The notes beneath the pieces are model-generated. The model saw only the letters and a list, made by a program, of their open reading frames with translations. It had not been told where the DNA came from and did not search any database. A stretch of 64,000 bases of DNA. Source: Nocardioides okcheonensis. Lineage in GTDB: Bacteria; Actinomycetota; Actinomycetes; Propionibacteriales; Nocardioidaceae. The DNA lies in contig NZ_CP087710.1 of NCBI RefSeq assembly GCF_020991065.1, positions 2,542,001 to 2,606,000 of the forward strand, in the 5' to 3' direction. Positions 32,693 to 41,473 of this stretch are shown here, piece after piece. The translations under genes and the position numbers were made by a program. Position 1 is the first letter of the stretch. Each line of letters starts with the position of its first letter.

Positions 32693-33883
32693 TCAGGCCG
32701 GGCGGGTCGTCTCGTGGGTGGTGACCACGTCGTGGGCGGCGGCCCACTCGCCGATGTCGCGCTTCTCGATCGCGGCGGCCATCAGGTCCGGGAACAGGTC
32801 GGGCGTGCAGGCGAACGACGGCACCCCGACCTCGGCGAGCGCCGCGGCGTGGTCGGCGTCGAAGGACGGCTGGCCGGAGTCGCTGAGTGCGAGCAGGGCG
32901 ATCATCGTCGCGCCCGACTCCACGATCGAGCGCGCGCGGCGCACCATCTCCTCGGCGATGCCGCCCTCGTAGAGGTCGCTGATCAGGACGACCACGGTGT
33001 CGGCCGGCGCCGTGATCCGGTCCTGGCAGTAGGCGATGGCCCGGTTGATGTCGGTGCCCCCGCCGAGCTGGACCCCGAACAGCACGTCGACGGGGTCGTC
33101 GATCTCGTCGGTGAGGTCGACGACCTCGGTGTCGAAGACGACGAGCCGGGTGCTGACCGAGCGGATGGAGGCCAGGACCGCGCCGAAGACCGAGCTGTAC
33201 ACGATCGACTCGGCCATCGAGCCGGACTGGTCGATGCACAGCACGATCTCCCGCTCGACCTGCGTCGAGCGCCGGGCGTAGCCCACCAGCCGCTCGGGCA
33301 CCACCGTGCGGTGCTCGGGCAGGTAGTGCTTGAGGTTGGCGGCGACCGTACGCCGCCAGTCGACGTCGCGCAGGCGCGGGCGGCGGGTGCGCGCGGAGCG
33401 GTCGAGCGCCCCCGTGACCGCCTGCACGGTGCGCTGGCGCAGTCGCTCCTCGAGCTCGTCGGTGACCTGGCGGACGACGGCGCGCGCCGTGTCGCGGGAG
33501 TGCTCGGGGATCACGCGACCCAGCCCGATCAGGGTGCTGACGAGCGCGATGTCGGGCTGCACGGCGCGCATGGTCTCGGGCTCGAGCAGCATCTGGCGCA
33601 GCCCCAGGCGCTGCATCGCGTCGCCCTGCATCACCTGCACGACCGAGGACGGGAAGTAGGTCCTGATGTCGCCGAGCCACCGCGAGACCCGCGGCGAGGA
33701 CCCGCCGAGACCCCCGCGCCGCCCTCCGTCGTAGAGCGCGGCGAGCGCACCGTCGCGCCGGGTGTCGTCCTCGCCGAGGCCGATCGCCGCGCCGTCGGCC
33801 CGGGTGAGCCCGTCGGCCTCGTCGCCGCCGAGGACCAGGCGCCACCGCGTCAACCGGTCGCGTCCCTCAGGCTGCTCCGTCAT
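32693..33883 (-). CDS. VWA domain protein of the MoxR-DUF5682 operon
   Basis: A 396-aa protein, last gene of a five-gene operon. The N-terminal half is helical. The C-terminal half is a von Willebrand A domain with a full MIDAS start DQSGSM (Asp218, Ser220, Ser222), GGGTDINRAI for the second metal loop and ISDLYEGG for the third. VWA proteins partner MoxR-type AAA ATPases as substrate adaptors that act on metal- or cofactor-bearing targets. It overlaps the end of the DUF5682 gene by 17 nt, showing tight coupling. Cytosolic, no signal peptide. Confidence 0.9.
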   Translation of the reverse strand: MTEQPEGRDRLTRWRLVLGGDEADGLTRADGAAIGLGEDDTRRDGALAALYDGGRRGGLGGSSPRVSRWLGDIRTYFPSSVVQVMQGDAMQRLGLRQMLLEPETMRAVQPDIALVSTLIGLGRVIPEHSRDTARAVVRQVTDELEERLRQRTVQAVTGALDRSARTRRPRLRDVDWRRTVAANLKHYLPEHRTVVPERLVGYARRSTQVEREIVLCIDQSGSMAESIVYSSVFGAVLASIRSVSTRLVVFDTEVVDLTDEIDDPVDVLFGVQLGGGTDINRAIAYCQDRITAPADTVVVLISDLYEGGIAEEMVRRARSIVESGATMIALLALSDSGQPSFDADHAAALAEVGVPSFACTPDLFPDLMAAAIEKRDIGEWAAAHDVVTTHETTRPA

Positions 33884-36143
33884 GCTCCACCACCTCCCAC
33901 CCCACGAGCCGCGCGACCGCCCGCAGCGCCGGTGCGGCCTGCTCCAGGTCGGGGCCGCCGGCGGTCGCGCCGCTCGCGGCGTCGGACCGGCCCAGGCGGG
34001 ACAGCTGCTCGCCGATGGTGCGGCGCTCCGGGGCGCTGAACGCGGAGAAGGTCCGCCGGACGAGCGGGAGCAGGTCCTCGAAGACCTGCTCGTCGAGCTC
34101 GGCCACCCACGTGTCGACGAGCCCGAGGAGCGTGTCGTCGTGGACCAGCAGCACGGCGTCGCCGGCCAGGAAGCCGTCGAGCCACGCCGCTGCCTGGATC
34201 GCGGGTGCGGCGAGCGAGAGCCGCCGGCCCATCCGGGTGGCGGCGTCGGCGGAGTCGAGCCGCCCCCCGTCGAGCAGGATGCGGGTCGCGCGACCGGCGA
34301 CCCCGCCGGCGACGTGGTCGGGCGTCGAGACGGACTCCAGGGCCGCGGCCCACGCGTCGTCCAGCCCGGGGTCGGCGAGCAGGGACAGCCCGCGCTGGGC
34401 GGCCGCGACCGCCGTCACCATCTCGGCCGCCGCGCCCTCGTCCAGGCTCGCGCAGGCCATCGGCAGGCCGACGCAGGCGCGGACGACGGTCGCGGCCAGC
34501 ACGCGGCGCACGCGGTCGGTGTCGACGCCGCGCACGTCGCCGTAGCGGCAGGTGCGGGCCAGTGGTTCGACGGTCGAGAGCAGCGCCGGTACGTCGTGCT
34601 GCGCGGCGGCGCGGGCGTCCAGCGCGTCGAGGACCGCCTCGACCCCGTCGGGGAGGTCGGCCGTCAGGCAGGTGCTGACCAGCCCGGCCAGCTCGGCGAG
34701 GTCGCCCGAGCGCGTCGCGCGGTCCGCCGCCCGGGCCGCCGCGGCCGCGGCCACGGTCGTGCCCCAGACACCCGCCTCGACGAGGTCGACCGCGAGCTCG
34801 GGCCGCCACTCCAGCGTCCAGCTCTCCCGGAAGGTGCCGGTGGTGCGTCCCGTGTCGGCGGGCTCGCCCCAGGCCACGCCGAGCAGCCGGAGGCGGTGGA
34901 GCAGGACCGACCGGGCGAGCTGGCTCTCGCGCCTCAGGTCGAGGTCGAGCTGCTGGACCGTCGCCGACGGCTTCAGGCGCAGGGTGCGCTGCTGGCGCGC
35001 GAGGTCGGCCGCGAGCGGCACGAGCGGCGCCGAATCCGGCACCGACCCGAGCTGTTCGCCGACCACGAGGCGCTGGTGGACGAGGTCGAGCGGGAGCCGC
35101 GAGCCCTCGCAGAGCACGCTCTGCGCGGCGTCGTCGAGCTCGCTCAGCCCGACGGAGGGCCGACCGCGCACCGTGGCGAGGGTCTCGGCGAGGCGCGCGG
35201 CCTCGACCACGGAGGCGGTCGAGGCGTCGAGCCGTTCCTCGCGCAGCGTCCGCGCCACGCGCACCAGCCAGGACGTCGCGAGGTCGCGGGGGTCCGGGTC
35301 GGGCCGGCTCAGGTGCTCGAAGAGGTGCTGGTACCACCCGGGCGCGGCGACGCCCGCGCCGTAGCCCGAGGCGTAGCCCAGCCGCGCGGCGGTCCACGGC
35401 GTCCAGGCCGCGGCCACCTTGGTGCGGGGCAGCCCCTTCACCAGGTCGGTGTCGCGGCTGGCGGGCGGGAAGGAACCCGGCTCCAGCACCGGTGCGTGCC
35501 AGGCGCCGCACACCACCGCGATCCGCGCCTCGGGCGCTGCCCTGACCTCGGCGCGCAGCACCTTGCGCATCCACTGCTCGCGTCGCGCGTTGCGGCGTAC
35601 GTCGGGGTCGTCGGCGGGGCGGTCGTCGGCGTCACGGACCGCAGCCATGGCCGCGCTGATCGCCGCGAATCGCTGGGCCGGCGAGTCGTGGCGCTGCTCG
35701 ACCGCGTCCTCCCACCAGCGCTCGGCGTCGTCGTAGCCCGCGGTCGCGGCGAGCGTGCCGATCGGGTCGAGCCGGGCGGCCGGGACGCTCGGCGCGGGAT
35801 CGGTCCCGGCCTCCTCCTGCTGCTCGAGCGCGAACGCGTGGGCCGCGGGCAGGTCGAGGAACCGGACCGGGACGCCCCTCCCGAGCGCCCAGCGGGCCGC
35901 GACCCACTCGGGCGAGAAGTGCGCGAGGGGGTAGAACACGGCCCGTCGCGGCTCGTCGGCGGCGTGGACGAGCGCCGCGACCGGCGGCACCATGTCGGGC
36001 TCCCCGAGCAGGTCGACGATCGCGTCGAGCTCGGGACAGCCCTCGATCAGCACCAGGTCGGGCGGCCGCTCCTCGAGGGCGGCGCGCACGGCCCGGGCCG
36101 AGCCGGGGCCGTGGTGGCGTACGCCGTAGACGTCGACGGGCAC
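33867..36143 (-). CDS. DUF5682 family protein with TraB/ChaN-like N-terminus
   Basis: A 758-aa protein. The first residues, VYGVRHHGPGSARAVRAAL and PPDLVLIEGCPE, match the His-and-Glu pattern of TraB/ChaN/EreA-like folds (metal-dependent or haem-binding), and VVCGAWHAPVL near residue 206 fits their second conserved His. The rest is helical, Ala/Leu-rich and without a known motif. The GTG at 36143 is chosen because it begins this motif and sits 7 nt after the MoxR stop; the frame upstream is arginine-rich noise. Operon partners are MoxR, VWA, DUF5691 and a SWIM protein. A hydrolase or ligand-binding effector is likely but unproven. Confidence 0.85.
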   Translation of the reverse strand: MPVDVYGVRHHGPGSARAVRAALEERPPDLVLIEGCPELDAIVDLLGEPDMVPPVAALVHAADEPRRAVFYPLAHFSPEWVAARWALGRGVPVRFLDLPAAHAFALEQQEEAGTDPAPSVPAARLDPIGTLAATAGYDDAERWWEDAVEQRHDSPAQRFAAISAAMAAVRDADDRPADDPDVRRNARREQWMRKVLRAEVRAAPEARIAVVCGAWHAPVLEPGSFPPASRDTDLVKGLPRTKVAAAWTPWTAARLGYASGYGAGVAAPGWYQHLFEHLSRPDPDPRDLATSWLVRVARTLREERLDASTASVVEAARLAETLATVRGRPSVGLSELDDAAQSVLCEGSRLPLDLVHQRLVVGEQLGSVPDSAPLVPLAADLARQQRTLRLKPSATVQQLDLDLRRESQLARSVLLHRLRLLGVAWGEPADTGRTTGTFRESWTLEWRPELAVDLVEAGVWGTTVAAAAAARAADRATRSGDLAELAGLVSTCLTADLPDGVEAVLDALDARAAAQHDVPALLSTVEPLARTCRYGDVRGVDTDRVRRVLAATVVRACVGLPMACASLDEGAAAEMVTAVAAAQRGLSLLADPGLDDAWAAALESVSTPDHVAGGVAGRATRILLDGGRLDSADAATRMGRRLSLAAPAIQAAAWLDGFLAGDAVLLVHDDTLLGLVDTWVAELDEQVFEDLLPLVRRTFSAFSAPERRTIGEQLSRLGRSDAASGATAGGPDLEQAAPALRAVARLVGWEVVEHDGAA

Positions 36144-36150
36144 GGCGGGC

Positions 36151-37254
36151 TCAGCCGAGGTCCCGGCAGGCGCGGTAGAGGTCGCTCCACTCCTTGCGGT
36201 TGCGCACCACCGTCTCGAGGTACTCCTGCCACACCAGCCGGTCCTGCACCGGGTCCTTGACGACCGCGCCGAGCAGGCTGCCCGCGACGTCCTCCGCGCG
36301 GACCGTGCCGTCACCGAAGTGGGCGGCGAGCGCGAGCCCGTTGGTCATCACCGAGATCGCTTCGGCGGTGGACAGGGTGGCGCTCGGCGACTTGATGGTG
36401 GTGCGCTGGTCGGTGGTCACGCCGCTGCGCAGCTCGCGCATCACGGTGACGACGCGCTCGATCTCCGAGAGCGACGCGAGATCGGCCGGCAGCTCGAGCG
36501 AGGCGCCGAGGGCGGTGACCCGGGTGCGGACGATCTCGACCTCCTGCTCGAGCGAGTCCGGCAGCGGCAGCACGACGGTGTTGAACCGGCGGCGCAGGGC
36601 CGACGACAGGTCGTTGACGCCCTTGTCGCGGTTGTTGGCGGTCGCGATCAGGTTGAACCCCGGGCGCGCCTGCACCTCCTCGTCGAGCTCGGGCACCGGC
36701 AGCGTCTTCTCCGACAGGATGCTGATGAGCGAGTCCTGCACGTCGGAGGGGATCCGGGTGAGCTCCTCGACGCGGGCGATCGCGCCCGCCTCCATCGCGC
36801 GCATCACCGGACCCGCGACGAGCGCGTCGCGCGAGGGCCCCTCGGCCAGCAGCCGGGCGTAGTTCCAGCCGTAGCGCAGGGCCTCCTCCTGGGTGCCGGC
36901 CGTGCCCTGCACGACGAGCGTGGACCGGCCGCTGATCGCGGCGGCCAGGTGCTCGGCCAGCCAGGACTTGGCGGTGCCGGGGACGCCGAGCAGCAGCAGG
37001 GCGCGGTCGGTGGCGAGCGAGGAGACGGCGACCTCGACGAGCCGGCGCTGGCCGACGTACTTCGGGGTGATCACGGTCCCGTCGCGCAGCTCGCCGCCGA
37101 GGACGTAGGTCGCGACGGCCCACGGCGAGAGCTGCCACGAGGGAGGTCGCGGCCGGTCGTCGACCGCGGCGAGGGCAGCCAGCTCGTCGGCGTGGGCGAC
37201 CTCGGCGTGCTGGCGCAGCACGTCGGGCGCGGGCGTGGTGGTCGTGGCGGTCAT
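36151..37254 (-). CDS. MoxR-type AAA+ ATPase
   Basis: A 367-aa AAA+ protein. Walker A is GVPGTAKS (90-97), with Ala in place of the common Gly, as in many MoxR proteins. Walker B/sensor region: ARVEELTRIPSDVQDSLISILSE, and sensor 1 in LIATANNRDKGVNDLSSALRRRF with the arginine finger. MoxR ATPases remodel or mature partner complexes together with VWA proteins. ATG at 37254 overlaps the TGA of the DUF5691 gene (ATGA). It sits centrally in the SWIM-DUF5691-MoxR-DUF5682-VWA operon. Confidence 0.94.
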   Translation of the reverse strand: MTATTTTPAPDVLRQHAEVAHADELAALAAVDDRPRPPSWQLSPWAVATYVLGGELRDGTVITPKYVGQRRLVEVAVSSLATDRALLLLGVPGTAKSWLAEHLAAAISGRSTLVVQGTAGTQEEALRYGWNYARLLAEGPSRDALVAGPVMRAMEAGAIARVEELTRIPSDVQDSLISILSEKTLPVPELDEEVQARPGFNLIATANNRDKGVNDLSSALRRRFNTVVLPLPDSLEQEVEIVRTRVTALGASLELPADLASLSEIERVVTVMRELRSGVTTDQRTTIKSPSATLSTAEAISVMTNGLALAAHFGDGTVRAEDVAGSLLGAVVKDPVQDRLVWQEYLETVVRNRKEWSDLYRACRDLG

Positions 37255-38735
37255 CTGAAGGCCTCCGTCAGGGATGTGCGGAACGCGTGGAGCTGAAGGG
37301 TCTCGGTGAGGGCGCGGCGCAGGTGGGCCGAGTCGTCGGGCAGGCGGGACAGCGCCGCCTCGATCTCCGGCGCCAGCGACGCGCCGAGCGCGACGGGCAG
37401 CAGCGGCGCGGCGGCGTGGCCCAGGGCGCGGTCGGCGGTGTCGCCCTGGATGCGGCGGAGCACGGCGCGGCCGAGGTCGTCGGGCCAGGGCCGCGGGGCC
37501 TCGGTGAGCAGGCCGCGCAGGTCGCGGCCGGCGGGGCGCTCCACCCACTCGGCGAGCAGCCGCGCGCGCCGGTCGTCGGGCAGCAGCCAGACCAGACGCT
37601 GGTCGCGGACGCCGTGGTCGACGCAGGCCACCGCCCACTCCGTGTCGCGGCGCTCGACGACCGCCTCGACGATCCAGCCGAGCACGTCGGCGTCGCGGAC
37701 CATCGAGAGGGTGGCGGCCGGACCACGGCCGGTGACGTCGGTCCAGGTGGACAGCGGCGCGCCCCGCACGACCTGGGCGAGCCACGCCGTCGGTGTCACG
37801 CCGGCGCCCGGCGGCGTCAGGCCGTCGCGCACCGCCGCGTCGTCGGGGGCGTCCGGGACGTCGACCTCGAGGTGGCGGGCGAGGATGCCCCTGACCTGCA
37901 CGAGCCGCCGCAGCCGCTCGGCCATGCGGGTCGCGCGGGCGCTGCCGGGCAGCCGGTCGAGCATCGCGGCTCCCGCCTCCCGCACCGTCTTCGCGCGGTC
38001 GTCGAGCGCCCGCTCGAGCAGCGGCTCGTCGGCGGCGGAGAGGCCGGGGCCCAGCGCGCGCAGCGCGTCGGCGCGGACCTTCGCGGACGCGGTCGTCCAG
38101 TGCTCGTCGAGCAGGTCGCGCGCCCGGGCGGGGTCGGTGCGGCGGCCGAGGGCGAACGCGGCCGCGGCGGCGGTGCCCGTCATCGTCGGCCAGTCCTCGG
38201 CCCAGTCGTCGCCGTCGGAGGGGGCTGGGGCCGCGTCGCCGTCGGCGAGCACCCCGGCCCACGCCTCGTTGAGGGAGGCGAGCCAGCGGCCGCGCTCGCC
38301 GAGCACGCCGCCGAGCGACGCGACCACCCGGCGCCGCCCGACCGCGAGGTCGAGCAGGGCTGGCAGCAGCGACCACGGCACCCGCTGGCCGGCGCGGTCG
38401 GCGAGTCGCAGCCACTCCGCGAGCAGCTCGTCGCGCGAGCCCTGGGAGACCGGCGGCTGGGTGAGGAGCAGCGCGAGCAGCTGGCGTGCGCGGTCGGACG
38501 GCGGCGGCCGGACCTCCTCGTCGGCCGGCCGGAGCGGGTCGACGGGGGGCGGCAGCGGGGTGCCGGCCCGGGAGAGCGCGTCCACCACGGCAGCGCTGGC
38601 CAGCATCCGGTGCTCGGCGGGCCCTGCGCCCGCGCGGAGCCCGAGGGCACCCGGCACCTCGGGCGTGTCGCGCCGGGAGGTGCCCACGAGGGCGGCGGTG
38701 GCCACGTCGGCCACCCAGCGCTCGGCCCGGCTCAC
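37251..38735 (-). CDS. DUF5691 family protein, HEAT-like helical repeat
   Basis: A 494-aa helical protein. The first 40 residues (RWVADVATAALVGTSRR) are the conserved start of this family. Alpha-helical pairs with periodic Leu/Ala/Arg (LLDEHWTTASAKVRADALRALGPGL, ALDDRAKTVREAGAAMLDRLP) look like HEAT repeats used for protein binding. GTG at 38735 overlaps the TGA that ends the SWIM gene's C-terminal frame (GTGA). As sequenced, a frameshift in the SWIM gene makes its N-terminal frame run on into this one; I treat them as two genes. It probably serves as a scaffold for the MoxR/VWA pair. Confidence 0.82.
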   Translation of the reverse strand: MSRAERWVADVATAALVGTSRRDTPEVPGALGLRAGAGPAEHRMLASAAVVDALSRAGTPLPPPVDPLRPADEEVRPPPSDRARQLLALLLTQPPVSQGSRDELLAEWLRLADRAGQRVPWSLLPALLDLAVGRRRVVASLGGVLGERGRWLASLNEAWAGVLADGDAAPAPSDGDDWAEDWPTMTGTAAAAAFALGRRTDPARARDLLDEHWTTASAKVRADALRALGPGLSAADEPLLERALDDRAKTVREAGAAMLDRLPGSARATRMAERLRRLVQVRGILARHLEVDVPDAPDDAAVRDGLTPPGAGVTPTAWLAQVVRGAPLSTWTDVTGRGPAATLSMVRDADVLGWIVEAVVERRDTEWAVACVDHGVRDQRLVWLLPDDRRARLLAEWVERPAGRDLRGLLTEAPRPWPDDLGRAVLRRIQGDTADRALGHAAAPLLPVALGASLAPEIEAALSRLPDDSAHLRRALTETLQLHAFRTSLTEAFR

Positions 38736-40025
38736 AGGCCCACCACCTGGTCGTCCAGCCACACCGCGAGCGGGCGGAAGGCGCCCGCCTCGACCTCGCC
38801 GAACACGTCGACGGGCGCGCCGCCGCCCAGCGCCAGCAGGGTCCACACGGCCGCGCCGTCGGCGAGGGGCATCGACCCGGTCGCGTCGCCGACGCGCCAC
38901 TCCTCCCCGTCGCGCGCCACGGTGAGGCCAGCGACGGCGGCCGGGTGGAGGTCGCGCCACGGGGTGCGGCCGAGGCGCTCGGCCGCCGCCGCGTGCACCG
39001 CGGCGAGGGTGGTCCGACCGGAGGCCGGTGACCGCACCGCGCCCGTCGGCGGGTCGCGGAAGAGCGCGCGCCGCGGCGCCGAGCCGGGGTAGCGCGAGAC
39101 GACGACGTCGAGGCGCGCCGCTGAGCTGCGGGACCGCGAGGGCCTGGCCGTAGCCGGCGAAGTCGAGCACCGCGACGACCTCGCCGTCGTCGTGGGCCAG
39201 CCAGGTGCGCTGCTGCTGGACCCGGCCGTCGTCGGTGCGGACCGCGCCGAGCACCGTCCAGGGTCCGGGCCGGTCGTCGCCGTCGCGCACGTCCTCGCTG
39301 GACTGGGCCCAGCCGACCGTGACCCGGACGTCCGCCAGCGCCACCTCGTCGAGCTGCTCGCGCGCCTGCCACGCGCAGGTCACGGACCACCACCGGCCCA
39401 CCTCGGCGAGGAGGTACGCCGCCCACTCGCGGCGCGCGTGCACCTGCGACCCCGCCTCGCGTACGCGCTCGGCGAGCGCGGGCAGCTGGGCGTCGACCAG
39501 TCGCGCGGCAGCGGTGTCCCAGAAGGAGTACGGCTGGGTGCGGGCGGCCGCGAGGCCGCCGCGGACCAGGTCCGCGAGCCAGAGCCGGAAGTCCTCGACG
39601 CCGGCGTCCATCCGCTCGAGGCGCTGCTCGAGGCGCCTGGCCCGGGCCGCCGGGTCGGGCGCAGCCTCGGTCGCCGCGCGGGCCGGCCCGGCAGCGCGCT
39701 CGGCGCGCTGGGTCGCCCACTCCTCGGCGAACGCCGCGATCTGTCCCGACTCGTCGATGACCCCCTCGGACCACAGCATCAGCAGCGCGAGCGCGTGCTT
39801 GCACGGGAACTTCCGGCTGGGGCACGAGCACCGGTAGGCGGGGCCGACGAGGTCGACGCTGACCTGGTAGGGCGTCTTGCCGCTGCCCTGGCACTGGCCC
39901 CAGACCAGCACGTCGCTGCAGCCGGTCTCGCGCCAGGGACCGGGCCTGGCGAGCTTGCGCGCGGCCGTCAGCGAGGACGCGTCGGGCGCGACCTCCGTCA
40001 CCTGGCTGGCGCTCCAACGGGTCAT
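38732..40025 (-). CDS. SWIM zinc-finger protein, apparent internal frameshift
   Basis: First gene of the operon. The SWIM motif is complete: Cys66, Cys68, Cys75 and His77 in YRCSCPSRKFPCKHALAL. Such fingers bind DNA or protein. The start frame runs to about 39115 and then turns arginine-rich. From the same point another frame continues sensibly (LDVVVSRYPGSAPRRALFRDPP, then AAVHAAAAERLGRTPW) and ends DQVVGL at 38732, where its TGA overlaps the next gene's GTG. One extra base in the GCGGCGCGCC run near 39112-39121 would explain this. Left as sequenced, the frame fuses with DUF5691 into one 924-codon reading frame. ATG at 40025. Confidence 0.75.
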
Positions 40026-40102
40026 GGCGCGGTCATCACACCACGGAGCACCGACGCCGCGGGACGGAATCCCGGAGCGGCCGGGAGGTCAGTCGCGGGC
40101 CC

Positions 40103-40435
40103 TCAGCCGCAGTCGCCGCCCCCGCCACCGCAGTCGCCGCCGCCCGAGCCGACCGCGCCGCCGGAGCCGATGCCCACCCACGCGGCGGTGGTCATGCCCG
40201 CCCCGGGCCTGCGACGGACGTCGGGGTTGCCGGGCACGAGGATCGCGTCGAGGACAGCGGCCAGGACGCCGAACGCGACCAGGCCGGTGAACAGCGTCAT
40301 CACGACGCCGACCCGGCCACCCCCGGTCGCCAGGACGGTCGCCACCGCGACCGCCACCGCGACCGCGACGGTCCCGAGCAGGACGAGCCACGCCGTGCGG
40401 GCGTGGGGCGCGAGTCGCTTCGTCAGGGTGCGCAT
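40103..40435 (-). CDS. Small two-span membrane protein with Gly/Cys-rich tail
   Basis: A 110-aa protein with two hydrophobic spans (about 15-36 and 44-66), then VPGNPDVRRRPGAGM and a C-terminal tail of Gly with two Asp-Cys pairs (GGGDCGGGGGDCG). The spaced Cys could bind metal or be lipidated, but no known family is recognised. ATG at 40435 with no clear ribosome site. It stands next to the SWIM operon on the same strand, but the long gap and opposite reading of the flanks suggest a separate unit. Confidence 0.55.
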   Translation of the reverse strand: MRTLTKRLAPHARTAWLVLLGTVAVAVAVAVATVLATGGGRVGVVMTLFTGLVAFGVLAAVLDAILVPGNPDVRRRPGAGMTTAAWVGIGSGGAVGSGGGDCGGGGGDCG

Positions 40436-40607
40436 GGCTCAGTATGGCCCCGCCGGCCGCCCACCGCCAGAGGTTCGCCCCGTCACGACGTCAGGGGACC
40501 CGTGATGACCCGGCGTGTGCCGCCACCCGCGACGCGGAGCGCCCTGTTGCGGCACACGACGTGCCAGGTCAGAGCGCACCCCGCACCGGGTCCCGACCCA
40601 CGACGTG
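40436..40607. other. Intergenic region with ACGACGT-CAGG repeats
   Basis: No gene is supported in this stretch. It contains a perfect 10-bp inverted repeat, CGTGTGCCGC (40514-40523) with GCGGCACACG (40549-40558), and copies of an ACGACGTG-CAGG motif, one of which contains the stop codon of the VOC remnant. Confidence 0.6.
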
Positions 40608-40736
40608 TCAGGAACCGGCGCCGGCGATGTTGACCAGCCAGCCGATCCCGAACCGGTCGGTGAGCATCCCGAACTCGTCGCCCCACGGCGCCGCCTCGAG
40701 CGGCTGGCGTACCTCGCCGCCCTCGGCGACGCGAGC
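40608..40736 (-). pseudogene. C-terminal remnant of a PhnB-like VOC protein
   Basis: Forty-two codons on the minus strand encode VAEGGEVRQPLEAAPW, then GDEFGMLTDRFGIGWLVNI and a stop. This is the hallmark ending of PhnB/DUF-type VOC proteins, which are normally about 140 aa. Upstream in the same frame the sequence is unlike protein and no start is close, and no N-terminal half was found in other frames. The gene appears to have lost its 5' two thirds. It is flanked by repeat motifs that may have mediated the loss. Confidence 0.65.
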
Positions 40737-40810
40737 GGAACCTCGGTGCCCATGTCGCCGGGTGGTCCCGCCCACGCCAGGACGGACCACCGACGGCGGG
40801 AAGGGGCTCG

Positions 40811-41473
40811 TCAGTCCGTGCCGGAGTGACCGCGCAGCAGGTCGCCGAACGGTGTCACGTCGGTCTCGACCCGCGTGCCGGAGGAGCGCCGCGGGCGCGC
40901 GGCCAGGTCGGGCGCGAACCCGCCCACGGCGTACGCCCCCTGGCTCAGCACCGCGGCGGCGAGCTCGGCGGCCGCGCGGGTGATCCGGTCGGCGAGGCCG
41001 TGGCTGCCGAAGTCCTCCGTCGCGGCGAAGACGCCGGTGGGGACGACGACCGCGCGGAGGTAGGCGAAGAGCGGGCGCATGGCGTGGTCGAGGACCAGCT
41101 GGTGGCGCGCGCTGCCGGCGGTCGCCGCGACCAGCACCGGCGTGCCGGTGAGCGCGTCGGGGTCGAGGGCGTCGAAGAACATCTTGAACAGCCCGCTGAA
41201 GCTGGCGCTGAAGACCGGGGTCACGGCGATCAGCCCGTCGGCCGACGCCACCTGCTCGCGCAGGCCAGTCAGCCGCGGGGTGGGCACGCCCCCGGTCACC
41301 ATGAAGGAGGCGAGCTCGCCGGCCACCTCGCGCAGCTCGACGAACTCGAGGTCGACCGCCTCGCCGCGCGCGGTGACCTGCGCGGAGGTGGCCTCGGCGA
41401 GCTGGTCGGCGAGCAGCCGGGTGGACGACGGGACGGTCAGTCCCGCCGTCACCACGACGATGCGACGGCTCAT
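40811..41473 (-). CDS. NADPH-dependent FMN reductase, CE1759 family
   Basis: A 220-aa flavodoxin-like protein. IVVVTAGLTVPSSTRLLADQL is the FMN-phosphate loop, and VTPVFSASFSGLFKMFFD carries the flavin ring contact region. It supplies reduced FMN to the adjacent LLM oxidoreductase, with which it overlaps by 4 nt (ATGA). ATG at 41473. This pair layout is typical for CE1759-type reductases in actinobacteria. Confidence 0.92.
   Translation of the reverse strand: MSRRIVVVTAGLTVPSSTRLLADQLAEATSAQVTARGEAVDLEFVELREVAGELASFMVTGGVPTPRLTGLREQVASADGLIAVTPVFSASFSGLFKMFFDALDPDALTGTPVLVAATAGSARHQLVLDHAMRPLFAYLRAVVVPTGVFAATEDFGSHGLADRITRAAAELAAAVLSQGAYAVGGFAPDLAARPRRSSGTRVETDVTPFGDLLRGHSGTD

Noticed and set aside
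37251..40025. A 924-codon open frame that would be a SWIM-DUF5691 fusion protein
   Set aside because: The middle part is arginine-rich and unlike protein, while another frame is protein-like and ends on the DUF5691 start; a frameshift explains it better.
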